A DNA stretch of 64,000 nt from Microbacterium imperiale (GTDB lineage: Bacteria > Actinomycetota > Actinomycetes > Actinomycetales > Microbacteriaceae): assembly GCF_017876655.1 (NCBI RefSeq), contig NZ_JAGIOK010000001.1:1984001-2048000 (forward strand), read 5' to 3'. The position numbers and the translations under genes were made by a program. Positions 43,390 through 53,010 of this stretch are shown here, one piece after another. Position 1 is the first letter of the stretch. Every line of letters begins with the position of its first letter. The notes under the pieces were generated by a model. It was not told the DNA's origin. It made no database searches and saw only the letters and a list, made by a program, of their open reading frames with translations.

Positions 43390-44990
43390 CCGGCGCCGCG
43401 ACCGGCATCCCGAGCGACCTGCGAGCGGCCTTCGACGCGTATGAGCGCGCCCTCGCCGACAACGACCTCCAGGCGCTCGACGCGGCCTTCGCGCCGGGGT
43501 CCGAGACGCTTCGCGGTGACGGCGCCGGGCTGCTGGTCGGGCACGACGCGATCAGCGCCTTCCGCGGCGTCCGCGGCGGGGTGCCGGCCCGATCGATCGA
43601 GCGGATCGAGTACCGACCGCTCGCCGCCGACACGGCGCTGCTGATGTCGGTGTCGCGCTTCCACAGCGGCGGTCGCGGCCTGCAGACCCAGGTGTGGCAG
43701 CGGATCGACGGGCGGTGGCTCATCACCGCGGCGCACGTCACCCCGCGCCCGGCGGCGTTCGACCGCGCCATCTGGCGCACCGTCGGCGACCCGCTGTACC
43801 AGGGCGCGTGGGAGGGGCCGCTCGCCGGCCTGACGATCGCGGTGAAGGATCTCTTCGCGATCAAGGGCTACCGGATCGGCGCGGGCAACCCCGCCTTCCT
43901 CGCCGATGCCCGCCCCGAGACGACCACGGCACCGGCGGTCGGCGACCTGCTGCGCGGCGGGGCGTCGCTGCGCGGCATCGCGCGCACCGACGAGTTCGCC
44001 TACTCCGTCGCCGGCGACAACGCGCACTACGGCACGCCGCCCAACGTCACGGTTCCCGGCGCGCTGCCCGGCGGGTCGTCGAGCGGGCCGGCATCCGCCG
44101 TCGCCGCAGGCCAGGCCGATGTCGGCCTCGCGACCGACACCGCGGGATCGGTGCGCGTCCCCGCGTCGTACCAGGGGCTCTGGGGGCTGCGCACAAGCCA
44201 CGACCTCGTCCCACGACAGGGGATGCTGCCGCTCGCGCAGACCTTCGACACCGTCGGCTGGCTGACCCGGGACGGCGCCACGTTGCAGCGCGTCGCGCAG
44301 TGGTGCCTGAGCTACGACGGTTCGGGCAGCACCGAGCAGACCCTCGGGGCGTCCGAGGCCGACCTGCCGTGGCGCTTCGTGATCCCCGACGAGGTCGTGG
44401 CCGCGGCCGACGCCGGCACCCGCGCTGCGTTCGACGAGCTGACGTCGCGGCTCGAGGGGGCGGCCGAGGCCCCCGGGCTCGAGCACGCGAGCATCGGCGA
44501 CCTCGACGACTACCTCGCGGCGTTCCGGACGGTGCAGGGCGCCGAGGCCTGGCGCAACAACGGCGCCTGGCTCTCGGCTCACCCGGAAGCCACGGGAGCC
44601 GCCGTCGCGGCGCGGTTCCGCGGCGCCGCTGCGGTGACGCCCGCCGACGAGGCCACCGCACGCGCAGCGCTCGGACCGCTGCGCGACCGCCTGCACGAGC
44701 TCGTCGCCGATGCGGCGCTGCTGCTGCCGACCGTGCCCGGACCCGCGCCCGCCGTCACGACCGACCCCGACCGGATGGATGCCGTCCGCCGCGACACTCT
44801 GCGCATGACCACGCCCGCCGCCGTCGCGGGCCTGCCGGCGATCTCGGTGCCCCTGCTGACCGTCCCGTCCCCGCTCGGCGCCGCGCCCGTCGGGGTGAGT
44901 CTCGTCTCTCGCGCCGGCACCGACCTCGCCCTCGTGCGCCTCGCGCGCCGCCTCGCCACGCTCCTCGACCCCCGGATGGACCCCCGATGA
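43386..44990 (+). CDS. Fused AtzH-like domain and amidase-signature protein
   Basis: A 534-residue fusion. Residues about 8-125 are an AtzH-like (DUF3225, NTF2-fold) domain with YERALADNDLQALDAAFAPG and VWQRIDGRWLITAAHV; residues about 140-534 are an amidase-signature enzyme with Lys154 (AVKDLF), GGSSSG at 229-234 and nucleophile Ser255 in DTAGSVRVPAS. In Klebsiella purine use the separate proteins HpxZ (AtzH-like) and HpxY (amidase) occur together. Lying between allB and the aminotransferase gene, this protein is a candidate for oxalurate or related ureide hydrolysis; that assignment is inference. It overlaps both neighbours by four bases. Confidence 0.85.
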   Translation: MTGAATGIPSDLRAAFDAYERALADNDLQALDAAFAPGSETLRGDGAGLLVGHDAISAFRGVRGGVPARSIERIEYRPLAADTALLMSVSRFHSGGRGLQTQVWQRIDGRWLITAAHVTPRPAAFDRAIWRTVGDPLYQGAWEGPLAGLTIAVKDLFAIKGYRIGAGNPAFLADARPETTTAPAVGDLLRGGASLRGIARTDEFAYSVAGDNAHYGTPPNVTVPGALPGGSSSGPASAVAAGQADVGLATDTAGSVRVPASYQGLWGLRTSHDLVPRQGMLPLAQTFDTVGWLTRDGATLQRVAQWCLSYDGSGSTEQTLGASEADLPWRFVIPDEVVAAADAGTRAAFDELTSRLEGAAEAPGLEHASIGDLDDYLAAFRTVQGAEAWRNNGAWLSAHPEATGAAVAARFRGAAAVTPADEATARAALGPLRDRLHELVADAALLLPTVPGPAPAVTTDPDRMDAVRRDTLRMTTPAAVAGLPAISVPLLTVPSPLGAAPVGVSLVSRAGTDLALVRLARRLATLLDPRMDPR

Positions 44991-46225
44991 CCGCTTCGAC
45001 CGTGCAGATCCCCGGCCCGATCGACCCGCCCGCGCGACTGCTCATGGGCCCCGGCCCCATCTCGGCCTACCCGAGCGTGCTCCGCGCGATGTCGGCGCCC
45101 CTCGTCGGCCAGTACGACCCGTTCATGACGCAGACCATGACCGAGACGCAGCAGCTGTACCGGGCGGTGTGGAACACCGCGAACGAGGCGACCCTGCTCG
45201 TCGACGGCACGAGCCGCGCCGGCATCGAGGCGGCGATCGTGTCGCTGGTGCGGCCGGGTGACCGCGTGCTCGTTCCCGTGTTCGGCCGGTTCGGCCTGCT
45301 GCTGGCCGAGATCGCCGAGCGCGCGCAGGCCGAGGTGCACACGATCGAGACGGCGTGGGGCCAGGTGTTCACCCCGGCGGCGATCGAGGAGGCGATCGTC
45401 CGCGTGCGGCCGACGCTGCTCGCGCTCGTGCAGGGCGACACCTCGACCACCATGAACCAGCCGCTCGACGAGATCGGCGCGATCTGCGTCAAGCATGGCG
45501 TGCTGTTCTACACCGACGCCACGGCATCCCTCGGCGGCAACGCCTTCGAGGCCGATGCGTGGGGACTGGATGCCGCGACCGCCGGCCTGCAGAAGTGCCT
45601 CGGCGGCCCGAGCGGCTCGGCGCCGATCACGCTCAGCGACCGCGCCGTCGAGATCATCCGTTCCCGTCGGCGCATCGAGGCGGGCATCCGCGAAGAGGGC
45701 GACCCCGACGCGCCCGACTTCGTGCGCTCGAACTACTTCGACCTGGGGATGATCCTCGATTACTGGGGCCCGCGACGCCTCAACCACCACACCGAGGCCA
45801 CCACGATGCTCTACGGGGCTCGCGAGTGCGCCCGCGTGCTGCTGCTCGAAGGGCGCGACGAGGTCATCGCGCGGCACGAGCTGGCCGGCCGGGCGATGCT
45901 CGCCGGTGTGCAGGCGCTCGGGCTCACCGTCTTCGGCGATGTCGCGCACAAGATGAACAACGTCGTCGCGGTCGAGATCCCCGAGGGCGTTCCCGGGGAC
46001 GAGGCGCGCGGCGCGCTGCTGACCGACTTCGGCATCGAGATCGGCACCTCGTTCGGTCCCCTCCACGGCCGTGTCTGGCGCATCGGCACGATGGGGTACA
46101 ACGCCCGCCAGGACGCGGTGCTCACGACGCTCGCGGCGCTCGAAGCGGTGCTGCGCCGCTACCGGGTCGCCATGCCGGTCGCGGGCGGGGTCGACGCGGC
46201 GGCCGACGTGTACCGGGGGCGGTGA
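44987..46225 (+). CDS. pucG: Ureidoglycine-glyoxylate aminotransferase
   Basis: A 412-residue class V aminotransferase. The PLP lysine is Lys203 in LQKCLGGPSG and Asp177 (YTDATAS) contacts the cofactor ring. The N-terminal LLMGPGPISAYPSVLRAMS and VGQYDP match PucG, which moves the amino group of S-ureidoglycine to glyoxylate, yielding oxalurate and glycine. Alanine-glyoxylate aminotransferase is the close alternative; the ureide operon favours PucG. Overlaps the fusion gene by four bases. Confidence 0.9.
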   Translation: MTASTVQIPGPIDPPARLLMGPGPISAYPSVLRAMSAPLVGQYDPFMTQTMTETQQLYRAVWNTANEATLLVDGTSRAGIEAAIVSLVRPGDRVLVPVFGRFGLLLAEIAERAQAEVHTIETAWGQVFTPAAIEEAIVRVRPTLLALVQGDTSTTMNQPLDEIGAICVKHGVLFYTDATASLGGNAFEADAWGLDAATAGLQKCLGGPSGSAPITLSDRAVEIIRSRRRIEAGIREEGDPDAPDFVRSNYFDLGMILDYWGPRRLNHHTEATTMLYGARECARVLLLEGRDEVIARHELAGRAMLAGVQALGLTVFGDVAHKMNNVVAVEIPEGVPGDEARGALLTDFGIEIGTSFGPLHGRVWRIGTMGYNARQDAVLTTLAALEAVLRRYRVAMPVAGGVDAAADVYRGR

Positions 46226-46228
46226 GCC

Positions 46229-47524
46229 GTGGCATCCGCTCTGCTGACCGCCTCGCCCGATCGCATCGCCACGGCCGCCCGTCGCGTCATGGCGCGCTGC
46301 GACGAACTCGCCGGCATCAGCGCCGCAGCCGATCGCATCGAGCGGGTGTACCTCTCACCCGAGCACGCGCGAGTGAACCGGCTCGTGGCGGAGTGGATGC
46401 GCGAGGCGGGAATGTCGACCCACCAGGATGCCGCCGGCAACCAGATCGGCCGGCTCGACACCCGCGGCGACGACGCGGCGCTCATGATCGGGTCGCACCT
46501 CGACACCGTGTCGGACGCCGGGCGGTTCGACGGCATCGTCGGCGTGCTCATGGGGCTCGAGGTCGTGCGGCTGCTGCGCGAGCCCGACGAGGCCGGTTGG
46601 CGCTCGCCGCTGCCGTTCGCCGTCGAGGTCGCGGCCTTCTGGGACGAGGAGGGCACGCGCTTCGGCAAGGCGCTGCTGGGCTCCTCCGCGGTCGGCGGCG
46701 TGTGGGATGACGCGTGGTGGCAGCTCGTGGACGCCGAGGGCACGACGTTGCGGCAGGCCTTCGTCGAGTTCGGCCTCGACCCCGCCCGCATCACCGAGGC
46801 GGCGCGCCGGCCAGACGAGCTGATCGGCTACCTCGAGGCGCACATCGAGCAGGGCCCCGAGCTGCACCGGCGCGGCGAGTCGCTCGCCGTGGTGTCATCG
46901 ATCGCCTCGGCGCGGCGGTTCCTGCTGACGGTCGAGGGCGAGGCCCGTCACGCGGGCGGCACCCCCTACGACATGCGCCGCGATGCTCTGCTGGGCGCCT
47001 CGGAAGCGGCGCTCGCGGTCGAGCGCCTCTGCCGGGCCGAGCACCACATCATCGGAACCGTCGGCCAGTTCGAGGCGTTTCCCGGCGGCGTGAACATCGT
47101 TCCCGGCGAGGTGCAGTTCTCGCTCGACCTACGCGGCGAGTTCGACGGAGAGCGCGACCGGGTGTGGGGGCGGCTCACCGCCGAGCTCGACATGATCATG
47201 CGACGCCGCGGCCTGCGCTGGCAGCACCGCGAGATCCACAACGCCCCCGCCATCGCGTGCGCGCCGCTGCTGCAGGACGTCGTGCGCGCCGGCATCGGCG
47301 CGACGACGACGCACACGCGCGACGAGGCCCCCGTCATCTTCAGCCCGGCGGGTCACGACGGGATGGCGCTCGGCGGACTCACCGACATCGGGATGCTGTT
47401 CCTGCGCAATCCCGACGGCATCAGCCACCACCCCGACGAGGCGGTGTCGACCGAGGACGTGGCGCGCGGCATCCGTGCCCTCGCCGAATCGGTGCTGCAC
47501 CTGGCGGCCGAGCGGCGCGCCTGA
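46229..47524 (+). CDS. allC: Allantoate amidohydrolase
   Basis: A 431-residue M20-family enzyme of the carbamoylase/allantoate amidohydrolase group, releasing ammonia and CO2 from allantoate to give ureidoglycine. Metal-site residues: His90 (MIGSHLDTV), Asp101 (GRFDGIVGV), Glu140-Glu141 (FWDEEGTRF), His205 (EAHIEQGP) and the C-terminal ISHHPDEAVS. The dimer-domain motif HAGGTPYDMR starts at 241. GTG start, 3 bases after the pucG stop. Confidence 0.93.
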   Translation: MASALLTASPDRIATAARRVMARCDELAGISAAADRIERVYLSPEHARVNRLVAEWMREAGMSTHQDAAGNQIGRLDTRGDDAALMIGSHLDTVSDAGRFDGIVGVLMGLEVVRLLREPDEAGWRSPLPFAVEVAAFWDEEGTRFGKALLGSSAVGGVWDDAWWQLVDAEGTTLRQAFVEFGLDPARITEAARRPDELIGYLEAHIEQGPELHRRGESLAVVSSIASARRFLLTVEGEARHAGGTPYDMRRDALLGASEAALAVERLCRAEHHIIGTVGQFEAFPGGVNIVPGEVQFSLDLRGEFDGERDRVWGRLTAELDMIMRRRGLRWQHREIHNAPAIACAPLLQDVVRAGIGATTTHTRDEAPVIFSPAGHDGMALGGLTDIGMLFLRNPDGISHHPDEAVSTEDVARGIRALAESVLHLAAERRA

Positions 47525-47528
47525 GCGG

Positions 47529-48458
47529 TCAGGGCTCGACGATGTTGAGGGGCTCCTCGCCCGCGGCGAGGCGCTCGATCTGGCTGCGCACGAGCTTCGC
47601 GATGCGCGGGCGCATGGCGTCGGCCGCGCCACCCACGTGCGGCACGATCAGCGCGCCCGGGGCCGACCAGAGCGGGTGCTCGGCGGGCAGCGGCTCGGGG
47701 TCGACGACATCGAGCGCCGCGCGCAGTCGCTCCGACTGCAGCTCGGCCACGAGCGCATCGGTGTCGAGCACCGTCCCGCGACCGACGTTCACGACGAGTG
47801 CGCCGTCGGGCAGCAGCGCCAGCTGCTCGGCGCCGATGAGCCCGCGGGTGGGCTCGCCGCCGGGCAGCGTGATCATGAGGATGTCGGTGCGCGGCAGCAG
47901 TTCCGGCAGCTCGTCGATGCCGTGGATGTGCACGCCGTCTTCGTCGCGGGCCCGCGAGGCGACGGGGACGATCGTCGTCTCGAACGGCGCCAGGCGCGCG
48001 GCGATGGCCTTGCCGACCCCGCCGTAGCCGAGGACGAGCACCGTGCTGTCGGCGACGCTCCGGCTGAACTGGGGCGCCCAGCGCGCGTGCTCCTGGTTGC
48101 GCACGTAGTCGGCGAGGTCGCGCTGCGCGACGATCGTCAGCCCGACGGCGATCTCGGCCGTCGCGGCCTCGTGCACGCCCGACGCGTTCGCGAGGCGCGC
48201 ACCGTCGGGAAGGTAGGCGCCCATGCCCTCGTAGCCGATCGACTGGCTCTGCAGCACGTCGACGCGCACCCCCTCGAGCGCGGCGAGCAGACGCTTGCCC
48301 GACATGTACGGCGGCACGACGAGGTCGAAGGCGTCGCGCGGTGCGGGGGAGCGCAGATCCCAGACCACGAGGTCGACGCCGGTCGGCAGGTCGCCGAGAT
48401 CGGACGCGAGTTCGTCGGTGGGCACGCTGACGACGACGGCACGGGGGGATTCGCTCAT
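47529..48458 (-). CDS. D-isomer-specific 2-hydroxyacid dehydrogenase
   Basis: A 309-residue NAD(P)-dependent oxidoreductase. The Rossmann motif is LGYGGVGKAIAARL near residue 138; the catalytic Arg and Glu lie in VNVGRGTVLD and the following helix, and the His in IVPHVGGAAD. It might reduce glyoxylate or a hydroxypyruvate-like product of ureide breakdown, but it is on the opposite strand and has its own leaderless promoter (TAGCGT 6 bases before ATG), so the link is weak. Confidence 0.9.
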   Translation of the reverse strand: MSESPRAVVVSVPTDELASDLGDLPTGVDLVVWDLRSPAPRDAFDLVVPPYMSGKRLLAALEGVRVDVLQSQSIGYEGMGAYLPDGARLANASGVHEAATAEIAVGLTIVAQRDLADYVRNQEHARWAPQFSRSVADSTVLVLGYGGVGKAIAARLAPFETTIVPVASRARDEDGVHIHGIDELPELLPRTDILMITLPGGEPTRGLIGAEQLALLPDGALVVNVGRGTVLDTDALVAELQSERLRAALDVVDPEPLPAEHPLWSAPGALIVPHVGGAADAMRPRIAKLVRSQIERLAAGEEPLNIVEP

Positions 48459-48481
48459 GCCCCCACGCTACCGACCGGAGC

Positions 48482-49182
<701 letters not shown>

Positions 49183-49186
<4 letters not shown>

Positions 49187-49428
49187 TCGACGACCTCGAT
49201 GTTCACGACATCCTCGATCACCGAGTTCGAGAGGATCTCGTCGGCGATGCGACGGGCGGCGTCGAGCGTCGCATCGTCGGCCTGGTCGACCGTGAGCTCG
49301 AACCGCTTGCCGATGCGGACGTCCGAGAAGCCCGCCACGCCGAGGCGGGTGAGTGCGCCCGAGACGGCCTTGCCCTGCGGATCCAGCAGCTCGGCCTTGG
49401 GCATGACGTCGACGACGATGGTGGGCAT
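49183..49428 (-). CDS. purS: Phosphoribosylformylglycinamidine synthase subunit PurS
   Basis: An 81-residue PurS, which dimerises and bridges PurL to PurQ. It shows the usual [17 protein letters not shown] start and [13 protein letters not shown] centre. TAGACT (49465-49470) and a GGAG ribosome site precede the ATG. Its promoter block matches that of purL, 41 kb away. Confidence 0.95.
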
Positions 49429-49457
49429 TGCGGGCTCCGGAGGTCGCGGGATGGGTG

Positions 49458-49470
49458 CGCGACCAGTCTA
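49458..49470 (-). promoter_or_regulatory. purS promoter block shared with purL
   Basis: Reads TAGACTGGTCGCG on the minus strand, matching 12 of 13 bases of the purL block at 7816-7828, with ATCCCG following in both. Confidence 0.45.
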
Positions 49471-49581
49471 CGGGTGGGATGCCGCCGCGCGGTGCCTGCG
49501 CTGCGGCGTCGTGCCGGTCGCTCACCGCACGCGGGGCTGCCATTGGTGGCGCTTTCCGTGATCCGATCGTGATGGAAAACG

Positions 49582-49595
49582 TGGGAGCGCTCTCT
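49582..49595. promoter_or_regulatory. CebR-type operator 1
   Basis: TGGGAGCGCTCTCT, close to the TGGGAGCGCTCCCA palindrome bound by CebR/CelR cellobiose repressors. It overlaps the upstream edge of the predicted -35. Confidence 0.85.
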
Positions 49596-49623
49596 TGTGC
49601 CGTTGAGAGCGCTCCCGTATGGT
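49595..49623 (+). promoter_or_regulatory. Predicted promoter of the cellobiose operon
   Basis: TTGTGC (49595-49600) and TATGGT (49618-49623) are spaced by 17 bases. Operator 2 fills the spacer exactly, and operator 3 begins about 14 bases beyond the -10, so the promoter is enclosed by repressor sites. Confidence 0.65.
49604..49617. promoter_or_regulatory. CebR-type operator 2
   Basis: TGAGAGCGCTCCCG, one half-site a perfect CebR match. Its centre is 22 bases from operator 1. Confidence 0.85.
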
Positions 49624-49636
49624 CTTGGTCAATCGG

Positions 49637-49650
49637 TGAGAGCGCTCCCA
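49637..49650. promoter_or_regulatory. CebR-type operator 3
   Basis: TGAGAGCGCTCCCA, the best match of the three to the CebR palindrome. Its centre is 33 bases from operator 2, so all three lie on one face of the helix. Confidence 0.87.
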
Positions 49651-49703
49651 GAGTCGGGTCGCACCACCGCGCACCGCATACCGCAATCACGAAGGAGTGA
49701 CAC

Positions 49704-50963
49704 GTGAATTCACGCGCCCTGCGGCGGATCGGCCTCGTGGCCGGCGTCGCAACCACCTCCGCCATCGTCCTCGCCGGCTGCTCCGGCGGCGGCGGCGCAG
49801 CCTCCGGTGGTGACGAGAACACCCTGACCCTCGCCACGTTCAACGACTTCGGGTACACCGACGAGCTGCTGGCGGAGTTCACCGAGGAGACCGGCATCAA
49901 GGTCGTCCACAACAAGGCCGCGACCTCGAACGACGCGCGCGCCAACTTCTTCCAGAAGCTCGGCAAGACCGGCCTCGCCGACGTCGAAGGCGTCGAGGTC
50001 GACTGGTTCCCCGAGATGATGCAGTACTCCGACCTCGTCGCTCCCGTGCCCGAGGACCTGCAGGGCCGCTGGCTCGACTGGAAGGAGAAGGCGGCGACCG
50101 ACGCCGAGGGCAACCTCGTCGCGTACGGCACCGACGTCGGCCCCCAGGCCATCTGCTACCGCGCCGACCTGTTCGAGGCGGCCGGCCTGCCCACCGCCCG
50201 TGAAGATGTCGCAGCGCTCTTCCCGACGTGGGACGCGTTCTTCCAGATCGGCAGCGACTACGTCGAGAAGACCGGCAAGCCGTTCATCGACTCGGCCAAC
50301 TCGGTGCTCCAGGGCGTCGTGAACCAGCTCGAGATCGCCTACGAGGAGCCGGACGGCACGGTCGTGGCGACCGAGAACCCCGACATCCGCGCGGCGTACG
50401 ACACCGTCGTCGACAAGGCGATCCCGATCGCGGCCTTCCCCGGGCAGTGGACGGACGACTGGTACGCGTCGATGGCCAGCGGCGAGTTCGCCGCCATGCT
50501 GTGCCCGCCGTGGATGCACGGCATCATCGAGGGCGAAGCGCCTGACATCGACGGCTGGGACGTCGCCAACGCCTTCCCCGAGGGCGGCGGCAACTGGGGC
50601 GGCTCGTACCTCGTCGTGCCGGCCAACGGCAAGAACGTCGAGAACGCGCAGAAGCTCGCCGACTGGCTGACCTCGCCCGAGACGCAGATCAAGGCGTTCA
50701 ACAACGCGGGCACCTTCCCGAGCCAGCCCGAGGCGCAGTCCAGCGCCGACCTGACCGGCTTCGTGAGCCCCTACTTCAATGACGCTCCGACCGGCGAGAT
50801 CGGCATCGACCGCGCCAACGCGATCACCGTCACCACCTTCAAGGGACCGAAGTACTTCCAGTACCACGACGCTCTCGGCAACGCGATCACCCGCGTCTTC
50901 GACGGCATCGAGGACAAGGAGACCAGCTGGAACACCTGGGTCAACGAGGTCGGAAGCTTCTGA
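49704..50963 (+). CDS. cebE: Cellobiose-type ABC transporter binding lipoprotein
   Basis: A 419-residue family 1 solute-binding lipoprotein with lipobox LAGC (Cys26) and a Gly/Ala/Ser tether. GTG start with GAAGGAG upstream. It leads the operon controlled by three CebR-type operators and is followed by two permeases and a GH1 beta-glucosidase, which points to cellobiose or cello-oligosaccharide uptake. Name by analogy with Streptomyces CebE; the sugar is inferred from operators and enzyme. Confidence 0.88.
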   Translation: MNSRALRRIGLVAGVATTSAIVLAGCSGGGGAASGGDENTLTLATFNDFGYTDELLAEFTEETGIKVVHNKAATSNDARANFFQKLGKTGLADVEGVEVDWFPEMMQYSDLVAPVPEDLQGRWLDWKEKAATDAEGNLVAYGTDVGPQAICYRADLFEAAGLPTAREDVAALFPTWDAFFQIGSDYVEKTGKPFIDSANSVLQGVVNQLEIAYEEPDGTVVATENPDIRAAYDTVVDKAIPIAAFPGQWTDDWYASMASGEFAAMLCPPWMHGIIEGEAPDIDGWDVANAFPEGGGNWGGSYLVVPANGKNVENAQKLADWLTSPETQIKAFNNAGTFPSQPEAQSSADLTGFVSPYFNDAPTGEIGIDRANAITVTTFKGPKYFQYHDALGNAITRVFDGIEDKETSWNTWVNEVGSF

Positions 50964-50974
50964 TCCGACTCGTC

Positions 50975-51000
50975 GGGGCGCGTCGCGTGCGGCGCGCCCC
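50975..51000 (+). terminator. Stable hairpin between binding-protein and permease genes
   Basis: GGGGCGCG (50975-50982) pairs perfectly with CGCGCCCC (50993-51000) over a 10-base loop. There is no T-tract. Placed after the binding-protein stop, it probably stabilises the upstream mRNA or causes partial termination, giving more binding protein than permease. Confidence 0.65.
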
Positions 51001-51037
51001 GGCACACCCTTCCCCTCGACGCCCTCGAAGGACTCCT

Positions 51038-52093
51038 GTGACCACGACACAACCGCGCCCCACCACGCGCGCCCCCCGACCCGACGACGGCATCCGTCAG
51101 CCTCGCGTGATCTCGTTCTCGCAGAAGCTGAGCAAGTGGGACCTCCGCTTCTCGCCGTACCTCTACATCTCGCCGTTCTTCATCATGTTCGCGATCGTCG
51201 GGCTCTTCCCGATCGCCTACACCGCGGTGATCTCGTTCATGGACTGGGACCTCATCCGCAATGAGGGCGAGTTCATCGGATTCGACCAGTACATCTGGAT
51301 CCTGTCGCAGCCCCACTTCTGGACGGCCCTGCGCAACACCTTCAGCATCTTCCTGCTCTCGAGCGTGCCCCAGCTGGTGCTCGCGATCTTCATCGCCGCC
51401 GTCCTCGACCGCAACATCCGCGCCAAGACGTTCTGGCGCATGGCCGTGCTCGTGCCCTACGTCGTCGCCCCGATCGCGGTCGGCCTCATCTTCAACGCGA
51501 TGTTCGCCGATCAGTCCGGCTTCATCAACGGCATCCTGCAGTCGATCGGCATCGGCGCCATCCCCTGGCACGTCGAGCCGTTCTGGAGCCACGTGGCCAT
51601 CGCCACGATGGTCAACTACCGCTGGATGGGCTACAACACGCTGATCCTGCTCGCGGCCATGCAGGCCGTGAACCGTGACTTCTACGAGGCGGCCACCGTC
51701 GACGGCGCCGGCCCGATCCGGCAGTTCTTCTCGATCACGCTGCCCTCGCTCAAGCCGACCCTCATCTTCGTCATCATCACGGCGACCATCGGCGGTCTGC
51801 AGATCTTCGACGAGCCGCGGGTGTTCGATCAGGCGGGTCGCGGCGGTTCGGCGCAGCAGTGGCTCACCATCACGCTCTACCTGTACGACGTCGGCTGGGG
51901 CCAGTGGAACTTCGGCCGCGCGGCGGCGATGGCGTGGATCCTCTTCATCATCATTCTTCTCATCGGCCTGCTGAACCTCATCATCACCCGCACGTTGGTG
52001 CGGGATGAAGGACTCCGCCGCGAGCTCAGCAAGCGGCAGCAACGCGAGCAGGCGAAGCAGGCGCGACGCGCGCTGAAGGAGACGCAGGCATGA
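51038..52093 (+). CDS. cebF: Cellobiose-type ABC transporter permease (MalF type)
   Basis: A 351-residue permease: a cytoplasmic N-terminal tail of about 50 residues, six helices, and the EAA loop FYEAATVDGAGPIRQFFSI. The C-terminus is a basic coiled tail (about 318-351). I chose the GTG at 51038 with GAAGGA in front; an earlier in-frame start would overlap the hairpin. It overlaps the next permease gene in ATGA. The ATPase must be encoded elsewhere (MsiK type). Confidence 0.9.
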   Translation: MTTTQPRPTTRAPRPDDGIRQPRVISFSQKLSKWDLRFSPYLYISPFFIMFAIVGLFPIAYTAVISFMDWDLIRNEGEFIGFDQYIWILSQPHFWTALRNTFSIFLLSSVPQLVLAIFIAAVLDRNIRAKTFWRMAVLVPYVVAPIAVGLIFNAMFADQSGFINGILQSIGIGAIPWHVEPFWSHVAIATMVNYRWMGYNTLILLAAMQAVNRDFYEAATVDGAGPIRQFFSITLPSLKPTLIFVIITATIGGLQIFDEPRVFDQAGRGGSAQQWLTITLYLYDVGWGQWNFGRAAAMAWILFIIILLIGLLNLIITRTLVRDEGLRRELSKRQQREQAKQARRALKETQA

Positions 52094-53010
52094 GCACCAT
52101 CGGCACCACCCCCACGCCCCTCGCGACAGTCGAAGAGGGCATCCCCAACAGCGCGGCCCGGCGGCGCGGGGCGCGTACCCGCCGCATCCGCGGCAGCCGT
52201 CCCGGGTTCTGGACCTATGCCATCCTCGGGGCGGTCTTCCTCTCGGCCGCCTTCCCGCTGTACTGGTCGTTCGTCATCGGCTCCGGCGACTCCACGACGC
52301 TGCGCAAGCCGTTCCCGTGGATTCCCGGAGGGAACTTCTTCGAGAACGCCGCATCGGTCATCACCAACCCGGCGGTGAACTTCTGGCCCGCGCTGTGGAA
52401 CTCCATCTACAGCTCGTTCCTCATCGCCGCCGCGGTCGTGATCACCTCGACGCTCGCCGGCTGGGCCTTCGCGAAGCTGCGCTTCCACGGCGGACCCGCG
52501 CTGCTCGTCTTCGTCGTCGCGACCATGGCGGTGCCGCAGCAGCTCGGCGTCGTGCCCCTCTACATCCTGTTCTCCGACCTCGGCTGGACGGGGCAGATCG
52601 GCGCGATCATCATCCCTGCGCTGACGAGTGCATTCGGTGTCTTCTGGATGACGCAGTACCTGCGTCAGGCCGTCCCGGACGAGCTCATCGAGGCCGCTCG
52701 CGTCGACGGCGCGTCGATGATCCGCACGTTCTGGACGGTGGGCATGACGGCGGCGCGACCGGCCGCCGCGATGCTCTTCCTGTTCACGTTCGTCGGGGCC
52801 TGGAACAACTTCTTCTGGCCGTTCATCGTGCTGGACCGGCAGAACCCGACCCTCCCGGTGGCGCTGTCGCTGCTGCAGTCGAACTACTTCGTCGACTACT
52901 CGGTCGTGCTCGCCGGCGTGATCCTCGCGACCATCCCGCTGCTGCTGCTGTTCATCTTCGCGGGCAAGCAGCTGGTCAGTGGCATCATGGCCGGGGCGGT
53001 GAAGGGATGA
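52090..53010 (+). CDS. cebG: Cellobiose-type ABC transporter permease (MalG type)
   Basis: A 306-residue six-helix permease with an Arg-rich N-terminal tail and the EAA loop LIEAARVDGASMIRTFWTV. It pairs with the preceding permease. Its TGA overlaps the first start of the beta-glucosidase gene. Confidence 0.91.
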   Translation: MSTIGTTPTPLATVEEGIPNSAARRRGARTRRIRGSRPGFWTYAILGAVFLSAAFPLYWSFVIGSGDSTTLRKPFPWIPGGNFFENAASVITNPAVNFWPALWNSIYSSFLIAAAVVITSTLAGWAFAKLRFHGGPALLVFVVATMAVPQQLGVVPLYILFSDLGWTGQIGAIIIPALTSAFGVFWMTQYLRQAVPDELIEAARVDGASMIRTFWTVGMTAARPAAAMLFLFTFVGAWNNFFWPFIVLDRQNPTLPVALSLLQSNYFVDYSVVLAGVILATIPLLLLFIFAGKQLVSGIMAGAVKG

